From contig NZ_JABRWQ010000006.1 in NCBI RefSeq assembly GCF_013249065.1, forward strand, positions 248,001 to 312,000: a stretch of DNA of 64,000 nt, in the 5' to 3' direction. Under the pieces are notes generated by a model that was not told where the DNA came from, did no database searches, and was given only the letters and a program-made list of their open reading frames with translations. The DNA is from Winogradskyella litoriviva (lineage in GTDB: Bacteria > Bacteroidota > Bacteroidia > Flavobacteriales > Flavobacteriaceae). The translations under genes were made by a program, and so were the position numbers. Shown here one piece after another: positions 18,010 to 27,501 of this stretch; position 1 is the first letter of the stretch; every line of letters begins with the position of its first letter.

Positions 18010-18768
18010 CTAAATATTTTTTAACAATTTAATGTCTTTTGTTGGAATCCAGCCTGTAGAATTATCGGATAACTGAATTTTTTTCCAATCGTTATAAGTT
18101 TCTAAAACTTGAACCTTAGTACCTTCATGTAATCTAAACACTTCTTCACTTGCTGCATTAGGATCCGTTTTCACCCTACTTTCTTGCGTAAAAATAATTG
18201 CCGGATTATCTTTTTTATTTAATGCATCCTTCTGAAATGCCATAGCAACCGAAAAGCAAGCTATGCATAAACTTACGATACTAGTTACAAAAGCAATTCG
18301 TTTTTTAGAAGATGAATAAGAAAAATGATATGCTAAAAATACAAATACAAAAAAAAGAACACCACCAACTGCAATTTTAGCCCAAGTATCTGTATTAAAT
18401 GTATTTACTAAATTATTTACAAGTCTCGAAAAACCGACCTTAGGCACAACGTCTATAGCATCTATGGTCATATTTTTCGCAAAAGCTAAATTGTTTTGCA
18501 CATCTTTATCATTGGGTGCTAGCAACAAAGCTTTTTCGTAATAATAAATGCTTGGAGCAATATTATTAAGCTTATAATTTGCGTTACCTAAATTAAAATA
18601 CAATTCTGAAGAATGCTGATTAGATTTTAAAACAGATTCATATTTATCAATAGCTTCAGCATATTTTCCGTCGTTATACAACGCATTAGCTTCACTAAAC
18701 GCTTGATCATTTTGTGCAAACCCAAAAAGGCTAAAACAACAAATAAGTAAGAATGTAATAGCTCTCAT
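18010..18768 (-). CDS. batE: BatE: TPR and SH3 domain protein of the Bat operon
   Basis: A 252-residue exported protein. A signal peptide ends at about residue 19 (LFGFAQ). Three TPR-like units follow at about 20-100 (ALYNDGKYAEAIDKYESVL, LYFNLGNANYKLNNIAPSIY). Two membrane helices lie at about 135-180. A C-terminal bacterial SH3 domain occupies about 195-250 (VFRLHEGTKVQVLETYNDWK, GWIPTKDIKLL). This order is that of BatE, last gene of the Bacteroides aerotolerance operon. The stop of batD precedes its start by one base, so translation is probably coupled. Confidence 0.88.
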   Translation of the reverse strand: MRAITFLLICCFSLFGFAQNDQAFSEANALYNDGKYAEAIDKYESVLKSNQHSSELYFNLGNANYKLNNIAPSIYYYEKALLLAPNDKDVQNNLAFAKNMTIDAIDVVPKVGFSRLVNNLVNTFNTDTWAKIAVGGVLFFVFVFLAYHFSYSSSKKRIAFVTSIVSLCIACFSVAMAFQKDALNKKDNPAIIFTQESRVKTDPNAASEEVFRLHEGTKVQVLETYNDWKKIQLSDNSTGWIPTKDIKLLKNI

Positions 18769-18769
18769 A

Positions 18770-20542
18770 TTATCTCAGTTGTTTGTCTATTAATGAAATT
18801 GTTTTTGCTGCCTTATCATAATCGTTCTGCATAGTTACTTGTGTAATTGGCGTGTAACGAGCTAATTCGCAATTTTCTAAAATAGAAATAAAATCCGCAA
18901 CCACATTATTTTCAACATGACGCTTCAATAACAGACTTTCTATTTTTTCCTTATTAAAATCGCTAGTTTCTATATTTAATTTTGCCTTTAAATAATTATG
19001 AAGTGCTTTTTCTAGAGCTAAGTAAAACGTTTCTTTTTGACCCATGGTTTTTTTAGCTTCACCTAAATATTTTCTAGCTAAACGGTCTGCTTTTCTAATT
19101 CGGTTTCCTTGCACATCTGCATCGCGTTCATCCTTTTTTCGTCTTACTATAATAGCCAAAGGAATTGCTAAAAATGGCAATAATGTTAAGGACCAAAACG
19201 CAGTAGATTTAAAAAATGGTTCTGGTTTTGTGTTGGTCCAATTTGATGCTGTTTTTATAAAAGCAAATGTATTTGAATTTGTATTTACTGTTTGTTTTGG
19301 AGCTACTGCGGTATTTTCATTATTTGAATTTACAGCCATAGGTCCTTCCATAACATCGATTACGATCTCTTCTGAAGTTATACGGTTATACCTTTCCTTC
19401 TCTGGGTCAAAATAAGAAAATGAGATACTTGGCACAGGATACTTTCCTCTATATTGCGGAACAATAGTATAAGTATCTGAAATACCACCTTGCATACCAC
19501 TTGTATTTGTTCTTATATTTTCTTTGTGTTCTGGTTCGTAAACTTCTAACGAACTAGGAACGGTTAGCTTTGGTAATTCAAACAATTTTAAATTTCCTTT
19601 TCCTGTTACTTCAATTTTGGCCTGAAGCGATTCTGTAGCATTTAATTGTGTTTTGCTTGTTGTTACTTTAAAAGAATAATTACCTACAGCACCTTTAAAA
19701 TCTGATGGCTTACCTTCTTCTGGTAACGGTTTTACATTAATTGTTCTACTGCCAGCAGTAACTTCTTTTGGGACTTTTGTTACTAGAGGTCGTCCAAAAA
19801 TATCACGTCGATTAGAAGGTACTTCTGCTGTGATATCCATTACTAAAGGTTCAATTTTTAATTTACCTGATTTTTGAGGATAGAGTACTGTTTTTCTTAA
19901 TACTACATAACGGTATTCCTTACCCTTATATTCACCCTCTAATACATTGAGTCCTTTTATTTCAATATTCTGACTCCAAAAATCGTTAAACCTAGGGATT
20001 TCCTTTTCTCTCCAATTACTACTTACACCAATATCTGGAGAAACATATAACTTATATACAACCGTAATAGCTTCATTTAAATACGGATTTGAATTTGAAA
20101 CCTCTGCAACTAAGTGAATATTTTCTGAAGCTAAATCTGTGGCATCAGAATTTCCATTAGGTTTACTTACAGCTTTAGTAACTTCTATTGTTATAGGAAA
20201 TGTTTTATACGTTTCTCCATCTATTTCTATAGTAGCTTGCTTAATAGTATATTTCCCTCGTTTTTTTGGCGACAAGAAATAGCTATAGGTTTTATTGTAA
20301 GAACGTTTACCGTTTCTAGAATAATTACTAACTGATGTATTTGGACCACCAACGACAGTAAAATCAGCAAAACTGGGTGGCACAAAATTGTCACCATCTT
20401 TATTCATTTCAAAATCAATTCGTAGTCGCTCGTTTACTCCTAATTTTTTCTTACTAACTTTAGCTTCAAACTGAACCTGTGCTGCACCTATACTTGTTGC
20501 AAATATTAAGAATACTATTGATATGTGTTTTAGAACTTTCAT
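18770..20542 (-). CDS. batD: BatD: oxygen-tolerance family protein
   Basis: A 590-residue envelope protein. From ATG 20542 the signal peptide is MKVLKHISIVFLIFATSIGA. The large exported part carries several immunoglobulin-like strands (VSKKKLGVNERLRIDFEMNK, YKLYVSPDIGVSS, KSGKLKIEPLVMDITAEVPS) typical of BatD. A membrane helix at about residue 435-455 (FWSLTLLPFLAIPLAIIVRR) is followed by a helical cytosolic tail. An in-frame TTG at 20557 would add five residues and is less likely. batC ends 21 bases upstream and batE begins two bases after the stop. BatD proteins are thought to assemble with the VWA proteins BatA and BatB; their molecular role is not established. Confidence 0.9.
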   Translation of the reverse strand: MKVLKHISIVFLIFATSIGAAQVQFEAKVSKKKLGVNERLRIDFEMNKDGDNFVPPSFADFTVVGGPNTSVSNYSRNGKRSYNKTYSYFLSPKKRGKYTIKQATIEIDGETYKTFPITIEVTKAVSKPNGNSDATDLASENIHLVAEVSNSNPYLNEAITVVYKLYVSPDIGVSSNWREKEIPRFNDFWSQNIEIKGLNVLEGEYKGKEYRYVVLRKTVLYPQKSGKLKIEPLVMDITAEVPSNRRDIFGRPLVTKVPKEVTAGSRTINVKPLPEEGKPSDFKGAVGNYSFKVTTSKTQLNATESLQAKIEVTGKGNLKLFELPKLTVPSSLEVYEPEHKENIRTNTSGMQGGISDTYTIVPQYRGKYPVPSISFSYFDPEKERYNRITSEEIVIDVMEGPMAVNSNNENTAVAPKQTVNTNSNTFAFIKTASNWTNTKPEPFFKSTAFWSLTLLPFLAIPLAIIVRRKKDERDADVQGNRIRKADRLARKYLGEAKKTMGQKETFYLALEKALHNYLKAKLNIETSDFNKEKIESLLLKRHVENNVVADFISILENCELARYTPITQVTMQNDYDKAAKTISLIDKQLR

Positions 20543-20562
20543 TTCTGGAATTATCAACTAAT

Positions 20563-21405
20563 CTACCAATCTTTTTCAGTCTTAACTTTAACGCCTTTTT
20601 GTTTTTCGGCATTCATTTTTTCTTGAACCTTCTGCTCTTGGTTTTGCATAGCTTCTAGTATATTTTTTACTTGCTGAGGCGACATTTGTCCAGGCTTTGG
20701 TTTTTGCTTTTGGTTGTTATCTTTATTATCCTTATCGCCTTTTCCATCATCTTTTTTATCGTCTTTAGGCTTTCCTTCATCATCTTTCTCTTGATCACCA
20801 TCTTTTTTATCTTGGTCGCCTTGATCCTTATTATCTTTATTATCCTTATCGTCTTTGTTTTGATCTTCCTTCTTTTGTTCGTCTTCCTTATCTTGCTCTT
20901 CCTCTTTATTCTCGTCTTTTTTATCCTCTTCTCCGCCACCATCTTCTTGCTGGTTTGCACAATCTTTAGCTAGAGCAAAATTATATCTGGTTTCTTCATC
21001 AGTAGGATTACTTCTAAGTGCATTTTTATAAGCTTCAACCGCTTCTTTACATTGTTTACTTTGCATTAAAATATTACCCAAATTATGATAAGCTCTGTGC
21101 TTTTCTATTTTATTAGTCGCATTCTTTGCTGCCTCTTGAGTTCTAAATAAAGCTTCATCATAACTTCCTTTCTTATAATAGGAATGTGCTAAATTATACG
21201 CTCCAACAGATTTTGTTGGTGCTTCTGAAATCGCTTTTCTGTAGGCCATTTCTGCTTCTACATAATTATCTTCGCCAACCAATTCATTGGCTTCATAAAC
21301 TAAGTCTATTGCATTTTTATCTGCTTTTAATTGCGCTTCATTTTGGTTTTGAGAAAACCCAATGTAACTAAGTAAAAGAGTGAAAATGGATAAATAAAGT
21401 TTCAT
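20563..21405 (-). CDS. batC: BatC: TPR protein with a long charged low-complexity tail
   Basis: A 280-residue exported protein with a signal peptide ending at SYIGFSQ (residue 19). Three TPR-like repeats fill about residues 30-155 (AEMAYRKAISEAPTKSVGAY, VEAYKNALRSNPTDEETRYN). A region of about 85 residues that is nearly pure Asp, Glu, Lys, Asn and Gln follows (about 155-240). The protein ends with a conserved-looking helix and the tail VKVKTEKDW. It lies 85 bases after batB and before batD. The charged linker explains the long spurious reading frames on both strands here. Confidence 0.88.
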   Translation of the reverse strand: MKLYLSIFTLLLSYIGFSQNQNEAQLKADKNAIDLVYEANELVGEDNYVEAEMAYRKAISEAPTKSVGAYNLAHSYYKKGSYDEALFRTQEAAKNATNKIEKHRAYHNLGNILMQSKQCKEAVEAYKNALRSNPTDEETRYNFALAKDCANQQEDGGGEEDKKDENKEEEQDKEDEQKKEDQNKDDKDNKDNKDQGDQDKKDGDQEKDDEGKPKDDKKDDGKGDKDNKDNNQKQKPKPGQMSPQQVKNILEAMQNQEQKVQEKMNAEKQKGVKVKTEKDW

Positions 21406-21490
21406 GTATTTTTTATTTTGTAAATGACCTCTAAATTACTAAAGCCTTTAATGACTTAGCGTTAAAGAAATTCTAAAATTAATTATGGCA

Positions 21491-22528
21491 CTAAAAGTTC
21501 TCGTTAAAGAGATTTAATTTCTTTAACCAACCTGTTTTTCGTTCTAACAAGAAAATATCAATAAACAGTAATAAAATTCCTAATCCAAGAAACCATTGAA
21601 ACTGGTCTTTAAAATCTGCAATTTGTTTAGATTCAAATTCTTGTTTATCCATTTTAGCAAGCTCATCTTTTATGGTATTAACAACCTCTGAGGTATTACT
21701 TCCGTTAATATAAACTCCATTAGCCTCAGCTGCAATTTCTTTTAATGTTGTTTCGTCTAATCGTGTAATTACGGTTTCACCATTATTATCTTTTTTATAA
21801 TTTAAGATTACACCATTTCGTTTTATAGGAATTGGTCCTCCTTTTAAATCTCCAACACCAACGGTTAATATCCTAATACCTTGTTCCGCTGCTTCTTCAG
21901 CAACATTTATAGCTTCACCATCATGATCTTCTCCATCTGAAATAATAATTAATACTCTATTGGCTTGATCTTCGTTATCGAAATATGTTTTTGATAATTG
22001 AATTGCTTCACTAATTGCTGTTCCTTGTGAAGACAACATATCGGTATTCATGTTTTGTAAAAACATTTTAGCCGAAGCATAATCTGTTGTAATTGGTAAT
22101 TGCGGAAACGCTTTACCAGCATAAGCAATTATGCCAACGCGATCACTAACCAAACTATTAATAATTTGGGTTACTAGTTGCTTAGATTTATCTAATCTAC
22201 TTGGTGCAATATCTTCAGCAAGCATACTTTTAGAAACATCTATAGCAAATACAACATCAACACCTTCACTTCTAACTGTTTCTAGTTTTGTGCCAATTTT
22301 AGGATTTACTAATGCCAAAGACAAACATGCAAAAGCACTACAAAGCACTAATACTTTTAATATACTTTTAAATAAGGATTGATTAGGACTTAGGCGCTTT
22401 AACAAGCCTGAATCTGCAAATTTTTTCTGAGTAGAACGTCGCCATAGCTGAAGAAAAATAAACAGCATAATGATTACTGGAATTACCAGTAACGTCCAAA
22501 ACCATATTTTTTCATCGAGTTTAAACAA
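21491..22528 (-). CDS. batB: BatB: VWA-domain membrane protein
   Basis: A 345-residue inner-membrane protein. Two N-terminal helices (about 8-27 and 55-75) precede a von Willebrand A domain (about 85-290) with the metal-ion-dependent adhesion site as DVSKS, followed by MLAEDIAPSRLDKSK, and the later threonine and aspartate positions (TAISEAI, IIISDGEDHDGE). A C-terminal helix (FQWFLGLGILLLFIDIFLL) anchors the end. The start overlaps the batA end by 8 bases, so translation is coupled. BatA and BatB are paralogs and presumably interact. Confidence 0.93.
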   Translation of the reverse strand: MFKLDEKIWFWTLLVIPVIIMLFIFLQLWRRSTQKKFADSGLLKRLSPNQSLFKSILKVLVLCSAFACLSLALVNPKIGTKLETVRSEGVDVVFAIDVSKSMLAEDIAPSRLDKSKQLVTQIINSLVSDRVGIIAYAGKAFPQLPITTDYASAKMFLQNMNTDMLSSQGTAISEAIQLSKTYFDNEDQANRVLIIISDGEDHDGEAINVAEEAAEQGIRILTVGVGDLKGGPIPIKRNGVILNYKKDNNGETVITRLDETTLKEIAAEANGVYINGSNTSEVVNTIKDELAKMDKQEFESKQIADFKDQFQWFLGLGILLLFIDIFLLERKTGWLKKLNLFNENF

Positions 22529-23525
22529 AGCTTCTAAATATTGTGTTTCTAAATAATAATTCTATTAATAACAACAAACCTGCCAACAGAATAAACGGTC
22601 GGTATTTTTCATCGTAATTGTAGTATTTCTTTTCTTCTATTTCTGTTTTTTCTAGCTTATTTATTTCGTCATAAATCTGAGCTAATTTATCGTTATTGGT
22701 TGCTCTAAAATATTTGCCACCTGTTTCTTCTGCAATTTCTTTTAATAAATCTTCGTCTATTTCTACTTGCGCAAGACCATATCTAAACGAACCATTATTG
22801 TTAAAGCCAATTGGTGAAGATGCCATTCCGTTAGTTCCTAAACCAATAGTGTACACTTTAATACCATATTCTACCGCTAATTCGCTTGCAATTTTTGGAT
22901 CTATAAAGCCCGAATTATTTACACCATCCGTTAATAAAATAATAACTTTACTCTTTGCTCTACTGTCTTTTAATCGGTTAACAGAAGTTGCCAATCCCAT
23001 ACCAATTGCTGTACCACTTTCTATTATAGTGTTGTATTTAATATCTCTTAAAGAGCGCTGTACAATAGATTTATCACTTGTTATTGGTGTTTTTGTATAA
23101 GCTTCTCCTGCGTATTCTACCAAACCAATTCTGTCACTAGGACGACCATCAATAAAATCTGCCGCCACTTCCTTTAAAGCATCTAATCTGTTTGGTTTTA
23201 AATCTCTTGCTAACATACTTGCCGATACATCAATCGCCATAACAATATCAATACCACTGGTGGTTTTTGTTCTTGTAGAAACATCAACAGTTCTTGGTCT
23301 TGCTAATGCAATAATTAACAGTGCTAAAGCAATTAAACGTAATGCAAATAAAACATGTTTAAACTTTGACCAAAATGATGATGCATTCTTAAAACCTTGA
23401 ATACTGGACATCTTTAACTCAGCCATTTGCTCATTATGCTTAAAAACATACCAAACTATGGCTAATGGCAAAAGCAATAACAACCAGAAAAACTCTTTAT
23501 TTAAAAATTCTATACTCTCTAACAT
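22521..23525 (-). CDS. batA: BatA: VWA-domain membrane protein
   Basis: A 334-residue paralog of BatB. The N-terminal helices (FFWLLLLLPLAIVWYVF and LRLIALALLIIALA) precede a VWA domain with MIDAS motif DVSAS (in AIDVSASMLARDLKPNRLD), a TAIGMGLA segment and LLTDGVNNSG. A C-terminal helix lies at about 310-330. The start codon shares its base with the stop of the preceding BatD-like gene (TAATG) and the end overlaps batB, so the three genes are tightly coupled. Homologs are linked to aerotolerance and stress survival in Bacteroides and other bacteria. Confidence 0.93.
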   Translation of the reverse strand: MLESIEFLNKEFFWLLLLLPLAIVWYVFKHNEQMAELKMSSIQGFKNASSFWSKFKHVLFALRLIALALLIIALARPRTVDVSTRTKTTSGIDIVMAIDVSASMLARDLKPNRLDALKEVAADFIDGRPSDRIGLVEYAGEAYTKTPITSDKSIVQRSLRDIKYNTIIESGTAIGMGLATSVNRLKDSRAKSKVIILLTDGVNNSGFIDPKIASELAVEYGIKVYTIGLGTNGMASSPIGFNNNGSFRYGLAQVEIDEDLLKEIAEETGGKYFRATNNDKLAQIYDEINKLEKTEIEEKKYYNYDEKYRPFILLAGLLLLIELLFRNTIFRSFV

Positions 23526-25249
23526 TAGTTTTGGTCTTCTTCTACTTCGTCTGGTTTTAATTCTATGGAATCCATAATACGTTGTACCATGTTATCTGCA
23601 TACGTGTCGTTTTTAGGATACGTAATTACAATTTGCTGTAAAACATTTTCATTAGCAAAACATAACAATTCATACTTAGCATCTACTCCATATTCTGAAT
23701 TAGGTATTTTTATACTTAAGGTTCCAAATGTTTTTAAACCTTCGGCACCATTTGGAGTTGTAAACTTTTCTCGCTTAACTGATATATTACTTGCACCTTT
23801 AGCTTCAAAACCTTTTATAGTTTCTTCTGAAACTTTATATAAATCAAAGGCTGACTCTTCTTGTCCTTGAGTTTGAGCTTGCTTTTGCTGTTGCTGTTGA
23901 GGCATCTTAACTGTTGTGGTGTTTATAACAACACTAAAAACATCTAACAAGGTACCATAAGCAAAAGTGGTCATAGATAACTTCTGTTTTACCTCATCTG
24001 ATAAATTAGCATCCACACGTTTTAAAACCTTTGGCGTCTCTATCCAAACAGGTGGAAAACCATAGGCGCTTTCTACCCAATTACCTTCTAATAATTCTTT
24101 ACTTTCATGGCCAATAATGGTGTCTTTTACATAACCAAAGCCATATTTTACACCAAAGCCTATAAATGTGGCTATTATTAAAAACAAAGAAATAGCAACT
24201 GTAAGCCAGATTTTTTTACGCTTCTTCTTGCGCTCTTGTTCTTCCTTATATTTTTGATCTAATAACTTCTCTTCTTCTGAAGGTTCTGGTAAACTTATTT
24301 TTACATTATCTACAGCTTTATCTATTGTTGTCTTATCCATTTTGGCAAGCTCAATATCTGGTGCTGATTTTGCAAACTTTACCAAATCTGCACGTTGCAA
24401 AATAGATTCAATGTGCGCAATAGTTTCTTTAGGAAGTGAAATTTGGTTACCATCCTTTAATAGATTTAATCTTGAAATAAGTTCTGCCGTTGTACTTTCT
24501 AAAGCACGATCATAAACTTTTTCGTCTAAATATTTTCTAATGATAAAGGTTAATTCTGAATAATACTCCTTTACTTCAGAACGCACTAAATAGTCACTTT
24601 CATCTAATTTTTCTAATGCTAATTTAGCTCTATCATAAGGTGGTAATAGTGCTATTTCTTCTTCTTTTGTTAATGGCTTTTTACGCCAAATAAACCAGTA
24701 CAATAAAAAAGCAACTATACCAATGGCTAATAATGCAATTAGTAGCCATTTCCACCAATCGCTTTTACTTTTCTCAACTTCAATAATTGGTTTAATATCG
24801 TAAAGCTTCTGTTTAGTCGTATCTATCTGAACTGTATTTACAGCAACTTTTAAAGAATCCGTAAAAAATGGTTTCTCGTCAATAATTACTTTTTGTCTTG
24901 GAATGGTATAAGCTCCAGAATCGAATTGTGTGAGTTTATATATTCTAGACAGTAAGTATTTAGAATCTTTTCTATTTGTGGTATCTATTTTTAAAGCTTC
25001 AACAGCTTCTAATGGTGCAAATGTTTGCCCTTCTGGAAATACAACTAATGATAAAGTATCTGCCTCTACATTAATTTTATAGTTGATTTGCTCTCCAATT
25101 CTAATTTTTGTGGTATCTACTTCAGTAGTAACTTGAGAAAATGAAACCCAAGAACCTAGAAAAAAGAACATAAAAAATAGACCAAAAATGGATGACCGAA
25201 AACGGAAAGCCATAATGCTGTTATTTTTATATCTAAAATCGTTATTCAT
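23525..25249 (-). CDS. BatD-like envelope protein between DUF58 and batA
   Basis: A 574-residue membrane protein. A hydrophobic signal (GLFFMFFFLGSWVSFSQ) precedes a short Ig-like exported domain (TKIRIGEQINYKINVEA, about 40-140) that resembles the start of BatD. A membrane helix at about 168-188 (WLLIALLAIGIVAFLLYWFI) is followed by a helical cytosolic region (ALEKLDESDYLVRSEVKEYY), a second membrane helix at about 348-372, and a C-terminal extracytoplasmic domain with a short glutamine-rich run. ATG 25249 is used here, but the ATG at codon 13 (MAFRFRSS) gives a better signal peptide. It is a regular member of flavobacterial Bat operons by my reading; its role is unknown. Confidence 0.8.
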   Translation of the reverse strand: MNNDFRYKNNSIMAFRFRSSIFGLFFMFFFLGSWVSFSQVTTEVDTTKIRIGEQINYKINVEADTLSLVVFPEGQTFAPLEAVEALKIDTTNRKDSKYLLSRIYKLTQFDSGAYTIPRQKVIIDEKPFFTDSLKVAVNTVQIDTTKQKLYDIKPIIEVEKSKSDWWKWLLIALLAIGIVAFLLYWFIWRKKPLTKEEEIALLPPYDRAKLALEKLDESDYLVRSEVKEYYSELTFIIRKYLDEKVYDRALESTTAELISRLNLLKDGNQISLPKETIAHIESILQRADLVKFAKSAPDIELAKMDKTTIDKAVDNVKISLPEPSEEEKLLDQKYKEEQERKKKRKKIWLTVAISLFLIIATFIGFGVKYGFGYVKDTIIGHESKELLEGNWVESAYGFPPVWIETPKVLKRVDANLSDEVKQKLSMTTFAYGTLLDVFSVVINTTTVKMPQQQQQKQAQTQGQEESAFDLYKVSEETIKGFEAKGASNISVKREKFTTPNGAEGLKTFGTLSIKIPNSEYGVDAKYELLCFANENVLQQIVITYPKNDTYADNMVQRIMDSIELKPDEVEEDQN

Positions 25250-25264
25250 AAATCTAAAATCCCT

Positions 25265-26131
25265 TTATCCTCTTTGTTTAAAATAACCTAATAATTTTTT
25301 TACATAGCTTTCATCTACACGGCAATCAATAGCACCTGATCCCGATTTTGCAAAACTATCTTTAAAGTAGTGAACCTTTTCGTTGTAAAATTTACTGTAT
25401 TCTAATCTTGCTTTTTTAGAAGCCGTATTTACTAACATAAACTCACCAGTTTCCTCATCTTCCATTTGTACCATACCTATGTTTGGAATTTCAGCTTCAT
25501 GTTTATCGTAAATTCTTATGCCTGTAATATCGTGTCTTCCTGCAGCAATTTTTAAATTATGTTTGTACTCATCTGCTACAAAATCTGAGAGAATAAATAC
25601 AATGGCTTTCTTCTTCATAACGTTAGACAAAAACTTTAAAGCTTCACTAACATTGGTTTTTTTACTTTTTGGTTGAAATTCTAATAATTCTCTGATAATT
25701 CTTAATACATGAGAACGTCCTTTTTTTGGTGGAATAAATAATTCTATTTCATCTGAAAATAAAATTAGACCTATTTTGTCGTTATTTTGAGTTGCAGAGA
25801 AGGCTAAAGTTGCAGCAATTTCTGTAACAATTTCATCTTTAAATTGATTTTTTGTTCCGAAGAGTTTACTACCAGAAACATCTGCCATAAGCATCATGGT
25901 AAGTTCTCGTTCTTCTTCAAAAACTTTTATATGTGGCAGATTGGTTCTTGCAGTTACATTCCAATCTATATTTCTTACATCATCACCAAATTGATATTGA
26001 CGCACTTCAGAAAAAGTCATACCACGACCTTTAAAAGTCGAGTGGTATTCGCCTCCAAATATATGATCAGACAAACGACGTGTCTTAATCTCTATTTTTC
26101 GTACTTTTTTGAGTAATTCTTTAGTGTCCAT
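25265..26131 (-). CDS. DUF58 domain protein of the Bat operon
   Basis: A 288-residue cytosolic protein. The DUF58 signature is clear: FKGRGMTFSEVRQYQFGDDV followed by RNIDWNVTARTN, then a VWA-like fold with MLMADVSGSKLFGT and IVFILSDFVADEYK. DUF58 proteins are almost always encoded next to MoxR ATPases and VWA membrane proteins, as here, and are presumed to form one chaperone-like or assembly complex with them. It ends 15 bases before the BatD-like gene. The 128-base gap to moxR holds two short palindromes. Confidence 0.92.
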   Translation of the reverse strand: MDTKELLKKVRKIEIKTRRLSDHIFGGEYHSTFKGRGMTFSEVRQYQFGDDVRNIDWNVTARTNLPHIKVFEEERELTMMLMADVSGSKLFGTKNQFKDEIVTEIAATLAFSATQNNDKIGLILFSDEIELFIPPKKGRSHVLRIIRELLEFQPKSKKTNVSEALKFLSNVMKKKAIVFILSDFVADEYKHNLKIAAGRHDITGIRIYDKHEAEIPNIGMVQMEDEETGEFMLVNTASKKARLEYSKFYNEKVHYFKDSFAKSGSGAIDCRVDESYVKKLLGYFKQRG

Positions 26132-26145
26132 AAGCCCATCCTAAA

Positions 26146-26241
26146 TCCTTCCCAATAGGAAGGACCTGATAAATTTTCAATTTTAGTTTTTGATGATTGA
26201 TTAGAGTTTTTGTTTCATTCAGAGTTTTCCCATTTGGGGAA
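26146..26241. repeat. Two short extragenic palindromes inside the Bat operon
   Basis: TCCTTCC-CAATA-GGAAGGA at 26146-26164 and TTCCC-ATTTG-GGGAA at 26227-26241 lie in the gap between moxR and DUF58. The second, with the following AAAGGGG, resembles the GTCCCC/GGGGAC element at 52912, which suggests one dispersed repeat family. Whether they affect transcript processing is unknown. Confidence 0.55.
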
Positions 26242-26259
26242 TTAAAGGGGCTTCAGTTT

Positions 26260-27261
26260 CTAAGGCACCTCAATCTCGTTGACTATCTTATTAATAATGT
26301 CCTCTGAAGTAACATTTTCTGCTTCGGCCTCGTAAGTAATTCCGATTCTATGACGTAAAACATCGTGTACAACCGCTCTTACATCTTCTGGTATTACATA
26401 ACCTCTGCGCTTTATAAAGGCATAACATTTAGCAGATGTTGCTAAGTTAATACTACCACGAGGCGACGCTCCAAAAGATATTAGTGGTTTTAAATCTGCT
26501 AGTCTATATTTTTCTGGATAACGTGTTGCAAAAACAATATCGAGAATATATTTCTCAATTTTTTCATCCATATATACTTCTCTAACCGCTTTTTGTGCGC
26601 TTAGAATTTGAGCTATAGAAACAACAGGATTTACTTTCTCATAAGTGCCTCTTAAATTAGCTCTAACAATCATTTGTTCTTCCTCAATTTTTGGATAATC
26701 AATTACCGTTTTTAACATAAAACGATCCACTTGTGCTTCTGGTAAAGGATAGGTTCCTTCTTGCTCAACCGGATTCATTGTTGCCATTACCAAAAATGGT
26801 TTGTCTAAAATAAATGTTTCGTCTCCAATGGTTACTTGTTTTTCTTGCATGGCTTCAAGTAACGCAGATTGCACTTTAGCTGGTGCTCTGTTAATCTCAT
26901 CTGCTAAAACAAAATTAGCGAAGATTGGTCCTTTTTTAATTGTGAAGTCATTTTCCTTCATATTAAAAATTAACGTACCAACTACATCTGCAGGTAATAA
27001 GTCTGGCGTAAATTGTATTCTACTAAAACTTGCGTCTATCGCTTTAGATAATGTGTTAATTGCTAAAGTTTTTGCTAAACCAGGCACACCTTCTAATAAA
27101 ATATGACCTTGACCTAATAAACCGATAAGCAAACGCTCTACCATGTGTTTTTGCCCAACAATTACCTTATTCATTTCTAAGGTTAATAAATCTACAAATG
27201 CACTTTCTTTTTCTATCTTTTCATTAATTGACTTAATGTCAACTGTACTCGTTTCTTCCAT
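26260..27261 (-). CDS. MoxR family AAA+ ATPase
   Basis: A 333-residue cytosolic ATPase and the first gene of the Bat operon. Walker A is GVPGLAKT, Walker B is LADEINRAPAKVQSALLEAM, and the sensor/arginine-finger region follows as TMNPVEQEGTYPLPEAQVDR. The C-terminal lid domain contains ASPRGSINL. MoxR proteins act as chaperones that mature or activate protein complexes together with VWA-domain partners, here DUF58, BatA and BatB. A -7 box lies 19 bases upstream of ATG 27261. Confidence 0.95.
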   Translation of the reverse strand: MEETSTVDIKSINEKIEKESAFVDLLTLEMNKVIVGQKHMVERLLIGLLGQGHILLEGVPGLAKTLAINTLSKAIDASFSRIQFTPDLLPADVVGTLIFNMKENDFTIKKGPIFANFVLADEINRAPAKVQSALLEAMQEKQVTIGDETFILDKPFLVMATMNPVEQEGTYPLPEAQVDRFMLKTVIDYPKIEEEQMIVRANLRGTYEKVNPVVSIAQILSAQKAVREVYMDEKIEKYILDIVFATRYPEKYRLADLKPLISFGASPRGSINLATSAKCYAFIKRRGYVIPEDVRAVVHDVLRHRIGITYEAEAENVTSEDIINKIVNEIEVP

Positions 27262-27279
27262 TATTTAAGGGTTTAAGAA

Positions 27280-27287
27280 CAAATCTA
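27280..27287 (-). promoter_or_regulatory. -7 box of the Bat operon
   Basis: TAGATTTG on the minus strand matches TAnnTTTG, 19 bases before the moxR start. A TTTG lies 24 bases further upstream, somewhat farther than the usual 19. Confidence 0.5.
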
Positions 27288-27358
27288 ATTTTAGTAATAT
27301 TTTAGAGGATGCAAAGTGTTAAAATTTTTTCTTAGATGCTGTTAACAATTGGTTAAAA

Positions 27359-27390
27359 AAAAAGAGTAACACCGAAGTACTACTCTTTTT
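27359..27390 (-). terminator. Terminator between the DUF4382-like lipoprotein gene and moxR
   Basis: AAAAAGAGTA and TACTCTTTTT form a 10 bp stem around a 12-base loop; on the minus strand a run of T follows. It would end the transcript of the lipoprotein gene before the Bat operon begins. Confidence 0.75.
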
Positions 27391-27501
27391 AAGTTTTTAT
27401 TATGGATAAGGGTTAATTAATATACGCCTATATACATTTTGGGTGCCTTAAAAAGAAAATCTTTTTTAGGTTGAGAGCAAAATGTAAAGGTGATTTAAAT
27501 T

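Noticed and set aside
20667-20973. Long open frames on both strands inside batC
   Set aside because: They arise from the Asp/Glu/Lys-rich low-complexity part of batC and translate into Lys/Ile or Phe/Leu runs without any protein-like pattern.
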